Assembly (NCBI GenBank): GCA_016182965.1
Contig: JACPFM010000155.1
Span: forward strand, 1 to 38,677
Length of the DNA: 38,677 bases
Reading direction: 5' to 3'
Source: Deltaproteobacteria bacterium
GTDB lineage: Bacteria > Myxococcota_A > Polyangia > Polyangiales > JADJMO01
The notes under the pieces were generated by a model. That model had not been told where the DNA came from. It saw only the letters and a list, made by a program, of their open reading frames with translations, and did no database searches. Positions within the stretch are counted from its first letter, which is position 1, and each line of letters opens with the position of its first letter. Below, piece after piece: positions 1 to 7,434 of this stretch. Both the position numbers and the translations under genes were made by a program.

Positions 1-69
1 GCTCAGCTCGATCGCCACGACCAGCACTCCGTTGTTAGCCTTCGCCTGCTGCTCCGCCGTTTGGTCCAT
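1..69 (-). CDS. Partial CDS, N-terminus only; possible IS110-type transposase
   Basis: Only the first 23 codons lie in the window; the gene continues beyond base 1. It starts at an ATG (bases 67-69 on the complement) preceded by AAGGGGTG five bases upstream, a good ribosome binding site. The visible peptide begins MDQTAEQQAK and ends VLVVAIELS. The latter resembles the opening beta strand of IS110-family transposases (V-A-L/I-E-L-S around the first catalytic acidic residue), but 23 residues cannot establish a family. It follows the RqcH-like gene on the same strand after 75 bp. The start is fairly secure; the family suggestion is a guess. Confidence 0.45.
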   Translation of the reverse strand, partial: MDQTAEQQAKANNGVLVVAIELS

Positions 70-144
70 CGGTTCACCCCTTGTTGGTACTCGAGGTGTA
101 CCGGATGCCCCTGCGGCGGGGCGGCTCATGACATCTGAAGCGAA

Positions 145-1428
145 TCAGCCTGGGGGATTCTGGCTTCGGAGCAGGCGATCGAGACGCGCCGGCTCGACCC
201 GAAGCACCATCACCTTCTCGCGGTCCACGACCACCGCCCCCGGCGCCGAGCCCTTGGGCTTCCGCACGTACTTGCGCGGGGTGTACTGCACCTCGACCGA
301 CGCCTCGCCGCGCGCGTCGCTGAAGTGCGCGGCGAGGTGGGCGGCGTCGACCAGGAGGTCGGGCGGGCAGCTCTCGTTCCTGGTGAGCGGCACGATCACG
401 TGCGCGCCGGTCCAGCCCTTCGCGTGCAGCCACAGATCGTTGGGGCGGGCGATCTTCGTGGTGAGCGCGTCGTTGTCCTTGGCGCCGCGGCCGACATAGA
501 TGACGCGCTCGCCGGAGAGGTACTCGGTGTACGGACGGCGCTCCTCGGGCTCGCCGCGGCGCCTTCCGGTCGGGCGCGCCGGGCCCGGTCGAACGCCGGC
601 CGCCTTCGCGCGGGCTTCGATGACGTCGAGGTCGGCGTCGGGCGCAGCCGCGCCTTCGGCGATGCGATCGAGCTGCGCGAGGGCGCGATCGGTCTCGACC
701 CTCCGCGCTTCGGCGATCGCGCGCCCCTTCTTCAGCCTTCGCGCGCGGTGGAACAGCGCCTCGGCGTTCTCCTTCGCGCTCTTGCCCGGATCGAGCGGGA
801 TGGTCGTGGGCACCGCCTCGCCCGTCGACCAGTCGTCGATCGTGACGCTCGACGCGCCGCGGCGGACGACGTGCTGATTCGTCACGAGCAACGTGGCGAG
901 CGTCTGCCACTCGTCGGCGCGCCCGATCTTCGCGAGATCGCCTTCGACCGCCTCGAGTCGGCGGCGGAGCTTCCTGCGCGCCGCGTCGACGGCGGCGCGC
1001 AACGCGGCGCGACGGGCCTCGCGCAGCCGTGCGAGGTGTCGGGCGAGCGCATGCTCGGCCGCCGCCGAGAGCGCGGCGCCGTCCTCGAGCCCCTCGCGCT
1101 CGTCGATCGCGTCGACGTGATCGAGGAACGTCACGCCGCCGCGCGACGCGACGAGCGCGCAGCGCTCCTCCCCGCGACGAACGACCACCCGCTGACCATC
1201 CTCGGGCGGGAAGACCCCGACCACGCGCCCGCCCTCCATCGCGCGCCGCAGCCGCTGGATGAACGCGTCGGCCGGGAGGTGCCGCGGCCGCTCGATCGCG
1301 CCGATCGCGCCGATCGCGCCAGTGATGACGAGCAGGTACACCGTCTCGCCGGGCAGCCGCAGCGTGAGCAGGACCGCGTCGGGGGCGGGGCGCTCGACTT
1401 TCTGGACGATGGCGCCGGAGAGGTACAA
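145..1428 (-). CDS. rqcH: RqcH/NFACT-family protein (Rqc2/FbpA-like), short N-terminus
   Basis: NFACT proteins bind 60S/50S ribosomal subunits carrying stalled peptidyl-tRNA; bacterial RqcH recruits tRNA-Ala to add C-terminal alanine tails. A central stretch (around residues 170-240) reads like the family middle region: VTNQHVVRRGA, then TIPLDPGKSAKENAEALF. The C-terminal NFACT-R domain (about 300-400) has the hallmark DLWLHAKGWTGAHVIVP. The protein is 427 residues, against about 550-580 for typical RqcH. It begins directly in the first beta strands (YLSGAIVQKVERP), so the usual N-terminal helix is absent. The only available start is TTG at 1428; a stop lies 24 bp upstream in frame, inside a 7-bp repeat array, and no ribosome binding site is visible. 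Either a short variant or a 5'-truncated gene. The family is secure; activity is uncertain. Confidence 0.82.
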   Translation of the reverse strand: MYLSGAIVQKVERPAPDAVLLTLRLPGETVYLLVITGAIGAIGAIERPRHLPADAFIQRLRRAMEGGRVVGVFPPEDGQRVVVRRGEERCALVASRGGVTFLDHVDAIDEREGLEDGAALSAAAEHALARHLARLREARRAALRAAVDAARRKLRRRLEAVEGDLAKIGRADEWQTLATLLVTNQHVVRRGASSVTIDDWSTGEAVPTTIPLDPGKSAKENAEALFHRARRLKKGRAIAEARRVETDRALAQLDRIAEGAAAPDADLDVIEARAKAAGVRPGPARPTGRRRGEPEERRPYTEYLSGERVIYVGRGAKDNDALTTKIARPNDLWLHAKGWTGAHVIVPLTRNESCPPDLLVDAAHLAAHFSDARGEASVEVQYTPRKYVRKPKGSAPGAVVVDREKVMVLRVEPARLDRLLRSQNPPG

Positions 1429-1433
1429 GAGAG

Positions 1434-1468
1434 GTCTAGAGTCTAGAGTCTAGAGTCTAGAGTCCAGA
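1434..1468 (+). repeat. Five-unit 7-bp array (GTCTAGA), left arm
   Basis: Four copies of GTCTAGA are followed by one GTCCAGA with no gaps. The array starts five bases upstream of the RqcH-like TTG start and supplies the in-frame stop above it. It is the inverted partner of the array at 1569-1596. Between the arms, at 1485-1514, sit five 6-bp units of the GTTCGC type (one GTCCGC, one GTTCGT). The 1429-1634 gap holds no other gene that I can see. Confidence 0.9.
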
Positions 1469-1568
1469 GCCAGCCCGCTCCCGCGTTCGCGTTCGCGTCC
1501 GCGTTCGCGTTCGTGTCCAAAACGCCGAGAGGCCGCCGCGGCAGCGACGACCTCCCAGCTCTCGCGAC

Positions 1569-1596
1569 TCTGGACTCTAGACTCTGGACTCTAGAC
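1569..1596 (-). repeat. Four-unit 7-bp array (TCTRGAC), right arm
   Basis: Units alternate TCTGGAC and TCTAGAC. Read on the complement they are GTCTAGA/GTCCAGA, so this arm can pair with 1434-1468 across about 100 bp. It lies 38 bp downstream of the stop of the secreted protein encoded at 1635-2489 (minus strand). Confidence 0.9.
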
Positions 1597-1634
1597 CCAG
1601 CGCGCGTCGCAGCGCGCGATCGCCCAGCGCGCGA

Positions 1635-2489
1635 TCACAGGTTGATCTTGTACGCGATCGTCTTGTTGTCGCCCGTGAACGGCTTCGTCTTCGCCTTCTC
1701 GAAGCGGCGGATGACGCAGTTCTGCGTCGCGTCGGAGTACGGCGGCGGATTGTCCTTGGGGAAGCTCGCGTCGAGGACCTTGCCGTCCTTGGCGGCGAAC
1801 TTGATCTGGATCTTCGCGTCGCCGCCCTTGCTGCCGGCCGTCTTGCAGTCCTCGTAGATGACCTTCTTGAGGGCTTCCTTCGCGGCTTCGGCGTCGAACG
1901 GACCGGTGGGCTTCTCCTGCTCCTTGGGCTTGCCGAGGTCCATGCCCTTGGTGAAGTCCATGTCACCGCCGCTGATCTTCTCCTCCTTGCCAGTGAGCTC
2001 GATGGTGCCCTCCGCGACGGCGCCGCCGCCGGGCACGACCGCCTTGATCTGGTACTTGAGGTTCGGCTCGAACGGCGCCTCCTTGCGGAAGGTGATCAGG
2101 AAGTAGAACGTGCGGACGTCGGCGTTCGGGAACTGCTCGATCTTCTGGATGAAGTCGGCGCTGCCGCTCTTCTTGTCGATCTTGTAGACCATGAGATCGA
2201 GCTTGGGGGTGTCGAGCGGCTTCTTCAGGAAGACCATCGTGTGCAGCGGCCACCTCTTGTCGCTGTTCTCTTCCTTCTTGCCGATCTTGTGCGCGCTGAA
2301 CCAGCCGGGCCCGCCGAGCGACGACGGGGGCGCGGAGTCGAGGAAGAGGATCTGCCCGGCGAACGCGTCGGCCAGCGGGTCTTTCTTCGGCGGCGCGGCG
2401 TCGGCCGTGCTCGCGGTGGCTGCGGCGACGAGGACGGGTGCGGCGAACAGCGCGACCGTGACGAACAGGCTGCGGAGACGACCGGACAT
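1635..2489 (-). CDS. Secreted protein with AgmX/PglI-like C-terminal domain
   Basis: The 284-residue product has a clear Sec signal peptide (hydrophobic core from about residue 8, cleavage near residue 31, STADA before APPKK), so it should be periplasmic or exported. The middle is unrecognised. The last ~100 residues fit the pattern of the AgmX/PglI C-terminal (TonB-C-like) domain common in Myxococcota: a strand with IQIKFAAKDGKVLDASF, then a conserved Cys (QNCVIRRFEKAK) and a final beta strand. The start was chosen at ATG 2489 because GAGAGG sits seven bases upstream and the signal peptide begins there; the frame stays open upstream without another sensible start. It is divergent from the Ser/Thr kinase gene. 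Function is unknown; similar domains occur in gliding and secretion proteins. Confidence 0.85.
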   Translation of the reverse strand: MSGRLRSLFVTVALFAAPVLVAAATASTADAAPPKKDPLADAFAGQILFLDSAPPSSLGGPGWFSAHKIGKKEENSDKRWPLHTMVFLKKPLDTPKLDLMVYKIDKKSGSADFIQKIEQFPNADVRTFYFLITFRKEAPFEPNLKYQIKAVVPGGGAVAEGTIELTGKEEKISGGDMDFTKGMDLGKPKEQEKPTGPFDAEAAKEALKKVIYEDCKTAGSKGGDAKIQIKFAAKDGKVLDASFPKDNPPPYSDATQNCVIRRFEKAKTKPFTGDNKTIAYKINL

Positions 2490-2862
2490 CGCGAAACCTC
2501 TCGGTGGGATGGCTGAACCTGGAAGCTCGGTGAAGATCCCGCGCGGCGGGTCCGCGGGCAAGGGGGAGCGAAGGGACGTGCGCCCGGGCCGTTGGACGGC
2601 GTCTTGGGCGGTTGCTTCAACGCGATTCCGCGAGCGGCACGCGAGCGAGCACGGCGAGAGGCCAAGGAGATGGCCGCTCGACCATCGAAGCCAAAGGCGC
2701 GCGCGGCCGGGGCAGCGGGTACCGTTCCCCACCTGAACGTCCGGTCGTTTTTCGGCCGCGCGCGTCCGGCTCCACCATTTCCACAGGCCGGTCCGTCGGG
2801 TTGACCTTCGTCGCACCTCGTCCGCACGCGAATTGACAGAGGCCAAGCGTACGGGCACAGTT

Positions 2863-2891
2863 TTGCAGCCTCGCCCTGCGCTTCGTAGAGT
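2863..2891 (+). promoter_or_regulatory. Candidate sigma70-type promoter for the Ser/Thr kinase gene
   Basis: TTGCAG (2863-2868), a 17-bp spacer and TAGAGT (2886-2891) lie about 80 bp upstream of the kinase ATG. A separate TTGACA at 2833-2838 has only CACAGT at the right distance. The gap 2490-2972 between the divergent genes otherwise shows no credible gene. Both matches are partial. Confidence 0.3.
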
Positions 2892-2972
2892 TGCTACTCG
2901 CTCCACCTTCGCCGTCGTGGCGATGTCGGGGCCTTCGTCGTCCCCGTCGGGACAGCATCGAGAAAGGGAGAC

Positions 2973-4577
2973 ATGCCCAACCGATCGTCCAAGCCTGCTG
3001 CCGCGCAGAACGCCGAAGGCGCAGGCGGACAGGCCCCGAAGCAGACCGGACCCGATCCGCTGCTCGGACGGCTGATCAACGATCGCTTCAAGGTCGTCTC
3101 GCTCGTCGCCCGCGGCGGCATGGGCAAGGTCTACAAGGCGGAGCAGGCCCCTCTCGGGCGCGTGTGCGCGATCAAGGTCCTCAACCCGAACTACAGCGGC
3201 GACCACGACCCGGAGTTCCACAAGCGCTTCTTCCTCGAAGCGTCCATCAGCTCCAAGCTGACGCACCCGAACACGGTCACGATCTTCGATTACGGCCGCA
3301 CCGACGACAACATCTACTACATGGCGATGGAGTACCTCGAAGGGAGGACGCTCCACCGCACGCTGCGTGAGGAGGGGCCCTTCGTCGAGGAGCGGGCGAC
3401 GCACATCGCGCGCCAGGTCTGCCGGAGCCTCCGCGAAGCGCACTCGCTCGGCGTCATCCACCGCGATCTGAAGCCGGCGAACGTCTACCTGATCGAGCAC
3501 GGCGATGAGAAGGACTTCGTCAAGGTCCTCGACTTCGGCCTGGTGAAGAACATCGAGGAGGGCAAGGGCGAGGACCTCACCCAGACCGGCCTCTTCATGG
3601 GCTCGCCGAAGTACATGGCGCCTGAGCAGATCCGCGGCGAGCACGTCGACGCCCGCACGGACATCTACGCGCTCGGCGTCATCCTCTACGAGATGGTCAC
3701 CGGAAAGGTGCCGTTCGACCGGCCCAACTCCGTGAACATCCTCATGGCGCACGTGAACGAGCCCGTGCCCAAGCTCCGCGACATGAACCCGAGCATCGCC
3801 GTGAGCGAGGCGCTCGAGGCGACGATCTACAAGTGCGTCGAGAAGAACCCCGACGACCGTTACAAGTCGATGGACGAGGTGCTCGGCGCCCTCAAGCGCG
3901 CCGGCGGCGGCGCGATGACCGGCACCATCAGCGGCGCCGATCGTTCCGGCGGGTTCGACATGCTGTCGACGACCGGCTCGTTCACGCCCCAGCCCACCCC
4001 GGGGCTCAACGCGCTGTCGCCCGACTCGGGCTCCGGCGCGATCCTCGCGAACGCCGGCGCCGCGGCCGAGAAGAGGGGCAGCAAGACCCCGCTGATCATC
4101 GGCGGCGTGGTCGCGCTGCTCGCGGTGGCGGGCATCATCGCGATGGTCTCCTCGAAGGGCAGCGACAGCGGCGCGGCCACCAACCCGTCGACGACGGCTG
4201 CGGCGACCGCCGCCCCGACGCCCACGCCAACCCCGACGCCCTCGCCGGCCCCGGCGCCGGCCCCGTCGCCGACCGCTGAAGAGGCGGTGAAGCTGAAGGT
4301 CGACACCGAGCCGTCGGGCGCGCAGGTCCGCGAGGATGGGTCGATCATCTGCGACAAGACCCCGTGCGACGTGCTCGTCACCGACAAGCCGCGCAAGCTG
4401 TCGCTCGAGCTGAAGGACTACAAATCCGAGTCGATCAGCGTGAAGAAGGGCGATCCCGATCGGCAGGTGAAGCTCACCAAGGTCCCGACGTGGACACCGC
4501 CGGCCGGCGGCGGCAAGAAGGATCAGGGCGGCGGCGCGCCCGGCGGCGGCAAGGACTTCAAGGACTCGCCGTACTGA
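2973..4577 (+). CDS. Membrane Ser/Thr protein kinase (Hanks type) with PEGA-like domain
   Basis: The 534-residue protein has a cytoplasmic kinase domain at about 38-310. It shows the glycine loop RGGMG (47-51), catalytic Lys68 (AIKVL), Glu89, HRDLKPAN (163-170), DFG (187-189) and APE (216-218), so all catalytic residues are present. A low-complexity linker precedes one transmembrane helix (about 373-393). A Pro/Ala/Thr spacer and a PEGA-like domain (about 439-501; VDTEPSGAQV...CDKTPCDVLV) follow, placed outside the inner membrane. Such kinases phosphorylate Ser/Thr in signalling cascades and are abundant in Myxococcota. AAGGGAG lies just before the ATG. A terminator follows at 4624-4659, so it is probably monocistronic. 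The substrate is not predictable. Confidence 0.95.
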   Translation: MPNRSSKPAAAQNAEGAGGQAPKQTGPDPLLGRLINDRFKVVSLVARGGMGKVYKAEQAPLGRVCAIKVLNPNYSGDHDPEFHKRFFLEASISSKLTHPNTVTIFDYGRTDDNIYYMAMEYLEGRTLHRTLREEGPFVEERATHIARQVCRSLREAHSLGVIHRDLKPANVYLIEHGDEKDFVKVLDFGLVKNIEEGKGEDLTQTGLFMGSPKYMAPEQIRGEHVDARTDIYALGVILYEMVTGKVPFDRPNSVNILMAHVNEPVPKLRDMNPSIAVSEALEATIYKCVEKNPDDRYKSMDEVLGALKRAGGGAMTGTISGADRSGGFDMLSTTGSFTPQPTPGLNALSPDSGSGAILANAGAAAEKRGSKTPLIIGGVVALLAVAGIIAMVSSKGSDSGAATNPSTTAAATAAPTPTPTPTPSPAPAPAPSPTAEEAVKLKVDTEPSGAQVREDGSIICDKTPCDVLVTDKPRKLSLELKDYKSESISVKKGDPDRQVKLTKVPTWTPPAGGGKKDQGGGAPGGGKDFKDSPY

Positions 4578-4623
4578 GCACGCCTGCGCCCCGCGCCACC
4601 GCAGCGTGACGCAGCGTGAGAGG

Positions 4624-4659
4624 AGGCCCTCGGGTTCAGCACCGGGGGCTTTCGCTTTT
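4624..4659 (+). terminator. Intrinsic terminator after the kinase gene
   Basis: GCCCTCGG (4626-4633) pairs with CCGGGGGC (4642-4649) through eight base pairs including one G-U, with an 8-base loop, followed by TTTCGCTTTT. It sits 47 bp after the kinase stop. Confidence 0.7.
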
Positions 4660-4860
4660 GGGGCGACGCGTCACGAGCGGCCGGCGTCGTGAGCGGCGAG
4701 GCGATTCAGGCGGCGCGGCCGCCGCGGGCTGCAGATTGTTTTCTCGCGCTCGGGCGAGTTCCGGTACAGTGGCGGTTGCGTCGAGGGGGACACGACCGGT
4801 TCCCCGGGCGCGAGTTTAGCGGTGACGTGCGACCTCGCACGTCGGAAGGGAGCCCGCTCC

Positions 4861-7422
4861 GTGTTCCGTCGCGTACTTCAATCCCGCTTCCGAGCCAGCG
4901 GACTAGCCGCGTCCGTGCTCGCGACCTTCTTCGGAATCGCCTTGTTCACCACCCCCGCGGTGGCAGGCGAAAAAGAAGAAGCGCGCCGCCATTTCAAGGC
5001 CGGCATGCAGGCGATTTCGGATGGCCAGTACGAGAAGGGAATCGCGGAGCTGAAAGAGGCTTACGCGATCCTTCCGCACGCCAACGTGCTCTACAACATC
5101 GCTCGCGCATACGCAGAGAGCGGTGATCTCGAGAGCGCGGTCGGGTACTACCGCAAGTACCTCGCCGAGAACCCGCCCGACAAAGAGGAGGTCGAGACGG
5201 TCGTCCGCTCCCTCGAGGCGCGCCTCGCGAAGTCGAAGGCGGCAGCGGCGGCGGCGGCCGCGGCTGCCGGCGGCACCGGCCCTGCCGGTCCGGGAACGGG
5301 TCCGGGGCCGGGCCCCGGCGAGACGGGCCCCGGCGAGACCGGCCCGGCGGGTCCGGGCGTCGGGGTCGGTCCGGGCGTCGGCGTCGGCCCCGCTGCGCCC
5401 AAGGGCGAGATCGGCGCCTCCAAGACGGAAGACATCTACGAGACCAAGGTCGTCACCGCGTCGAAGGGCGAGCAGAGCCCCCTCGACTCGCCGTCGTCGA
5501 CCTTCATCATCACCGCGCAGGACATCCGTCTGTCGGGCATCGACGACGTGCAGGAGCTGCTCCAGCGCGTGCCGGGCATCGACAGCGCGCAGCTGACCGC
5601 GGGCGATCACAACCTGTCGATCCGCGGCTTCAACTCGCGCCTGTCGAACAAGCTCCTCGTGCTCGTCGACGGACGGTCCGTCTACCTCGACTTCCTCGGC
5701 ACGACGTTCTGGGATGCGCTCACGATCAACGTCGAAGACATCGAGCGCATCGAGGTCGTGCGAGGCCCGGGCTCCGCGCTGTACGGCGCCGACGCGTTCA
5801 CCGGCGTCGTCAACATCATCACCAAGGCTCCGGGCGAGGGTAAGAGCGGCTTCACCGCCGGCATCGGTACCCAGCCGGGCGCGCCGTTCTCCTATTACCG
5901 CGGCGCGCTGTGGGCGAACGGCAAGGCCGGCGGCTGGAACTACCGCATCAGCAGCGGCTACGAGCAGAACCCGCGATGGTCGCGCGAGGTCGCGCCCGGG
6001 CGCGTCGACCTCGGCTACTTCACCAACAACTACAACGCGGGCGACCAGCACGCGCAGCTCGACGTCCGCTTCACGCGCCGGCTCGCGAAGGACGTGACGC
6101 TCGGCTTGGGCGGCGGCTTCACGCAGCTGTACCGTAACTTCTACGGCATCGGCGCCGTGACCGACACCGGCACGACCGCGAAGCTCGGCGACGTCACCGT
6201 CTACGTGAACAGCCCGCACTTCAACGTGCGCAGCTTCTACTACGGCATCGACGCGATCGCCGGCCCGTCCGTCTACTACCTCGGCGACCCGTCGTACCGC
6301 GCCGTCGCTCGTTCGAACATCATCGACAACGAGCTCCAGTACGCGAACGACTTCAAGACCGGCCCGTTGAAGCACGACCTGCGCGTCGGCGTCGGCTACC
6401 GCTTCAAGGACATCCAGTGGGGCTGGTTGGGCCCCCAGACCTACCGGACCGAGCACCACTTCAACGGCTACCTGCAGGACTCCATCCGCATCGGCGAGAA
6501 GTTCATCGTGATGGGCTCCATCCGCGGTGACCGCATCCCATACCTGCAGAAGGTGGTCCTCTCGCCGCGCGGCTCGATCATCTACAAGCGCACCAAGGAC
6601 GACGCGTTCCGCATCACGGTCAGCTCCGCGTTCCGCAAGCCGACCTTCCTCGAGTCGTACCTCGACTTCCCGGTGACCACGCCGAACAGCGGCGCCGAGG
6701 CCCCGTCGCAGGCGCAGCGCGCCGACGACCCGAGCTATCGCACGCAGCACGAGAAGATCATCGCCATCGAGGCCGGCTACCAGAACCAGGCGAGCGACTA
6801 CTTCTCGCTCGAGTTCAACGCCTACTACAACCGCGTCACCGACCTGATCGTGCTCTCGCAGCTGCGCCCGCAGACGCCGACCACGTTCGCGAAGGGCGCC
6901 GGCGGGTACAACGAGTCCACCGGCCGCTACGCGGCGGCCTTCGCCGGCTTCACCAACGACTGCCAGGTCTTCCACTCCTACGGCGGTGAGGCCGGGTTCC
7001 GCGCCTTCCCGATCACCGGCGTCGACCTCTACGGCTCGTACGCCCTGAACTTCACCAATCAGATCGCGCCGCCCGGCTGCGAGGCGACGGTCAAGGACGA
7101 GCGCACCAGCCGCCACAAGGTCATCGCCGGTGCGCAGTATCGTTCGAAGCTCGGCTTCGACGCCGAGCTCGACGTCTGGTTCCAGAGCAAGCAGATCTGG
7201 GCCGAGCGGCGCCTGAACAACGCGACCCGCGAGCTCGAGTACCAGCGGTACCTGCTCGACTCGTTCCCCTTGCTCAACGGGCGCATCGCCTACAACTTCA
7301 AGTTCGAGCCGCTGACCGTGGGCGTCACCTTCGCGAACCTGCTGAACACGACGATCCGCGAGCATCCGTTCGGGCAGCTCATCGGACGGCGCATCATCTT
7401 CACCGCGACCTATCGGTACTAG
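4861..7422 (+). CDS. TonB-dependent outer-membrane receptor with N-terminal TPR domain
   Basis: 853 residues from GTG 4861, preferred over GTG 4822 because GGAAGGGAG ends eight bases upstream. The signal peptide (about 1-35, ending TTPAVA) leads into TPR-like helices at about 38-105 (ARRHFKAGMQAISDGQYEKG; NVLYNIARAYAESGDLESA). A Ala/Gly/Pro linker (127-183) precedes a TonB-box-like ETKVVTAS (194-201). The plug follows (about 205-325: DDVQELLQRVPGID, LSIRGFNSR, IERIEVVRGPGSALYG, GVVNIITK), then a 22-strand-type barrel ending in the aromatic YRY. It should import a scarce ligand using TonB energy. The periplasmic TPR plus flexible linker ahead of the TonB box is a less usual arrangement. The lipoprotein gene 12 bp downstream is probably its partner. 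The ligand is unknown. Confidence 0.93.
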   Translation: MFRRVLQSRFRASGLAASVLATFFGIALFTTPAVAGEKEEARRHFKAGMQAISDGQYEKGIAELKEAYAILPHANVLYNIARAYAESGDLESAVGYYRKYLAENPPDKEEVETVVRSLEARLAKSKAAAAAAAAAAGGTGPAGPGTGPGPGPGETGPGETGPAGPGVGVGPGVGVGPAAPKGEIGASKTEDIYETKVVTASKGEQSPLDSPSSTFIITAQDIRLSGIDDVQELLQRVPGIDSAQLTAGDHNLSIRGFNSRLSNKLLVLVDGRSVYLDFLGTTFWDALTINVEDIERIEVVRGPGSALYGADAFTGVVNIITKAPGEGKSGFTAGIGTQPGAPFSYYRGALWANGKAGGWNYRISSGYEQNPRWSREVAPGRVDLGYFTNNYNAGDQHAQLDVRFTRRLAKDVTLGLGGGFTQLYRNFYGIGAVTDTGTTAKLGDVTVYVNSPHFNVRSFYYGIDAIAGPSVYYLGDPSYRAVARSNIIDNELQYANDFKTGPLKHDLRVGVGYRFKDIQWGWLGPQTYRTEHHFNGYLQDSIRIGEKFIVMGSIRGDRIPYLQKVVLSPRGSIIYKRTKDDAFRITVSSAFRKPTFLESYLDFPVTTPNSGAEAPSQAQRADDPSYRTQHEKIIAIEAGYQNQASDYFSLEFNAYYNRVTDLIVLSQLRPQTPTTFAKGAGGYNESTGRYAAAFAGFTNDCQVFHSYGGEAGFRAFPITGVDLYGSYALNFTNQIAPPGCEATVKDERTSRHKVIAGAQYRSKLGFDAELDVWFQSKQIWAERRLNNATRELEYQRYLLDSFPLLNGRIAYNFKFEPLTVGVTFANLLNTTIREHPFGQLIGRRIIFTATYRY

Positions 7423-7434
7423 GAGAGGCGACCC

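Noticed and set aside
1..69. Confident IS110 call for the partial gene
   Set aside because: Only 23 residues are visible and no inverted ends or downstream transposase motifs can be examined.
4822..4860. Earlier GTG start for the TonB receptor
   Set aside because: It adds 13 residues ahead of a good signal peptide and lacks a ribosome binding site, whereas GTG 4861 has GGAAGGGAG.
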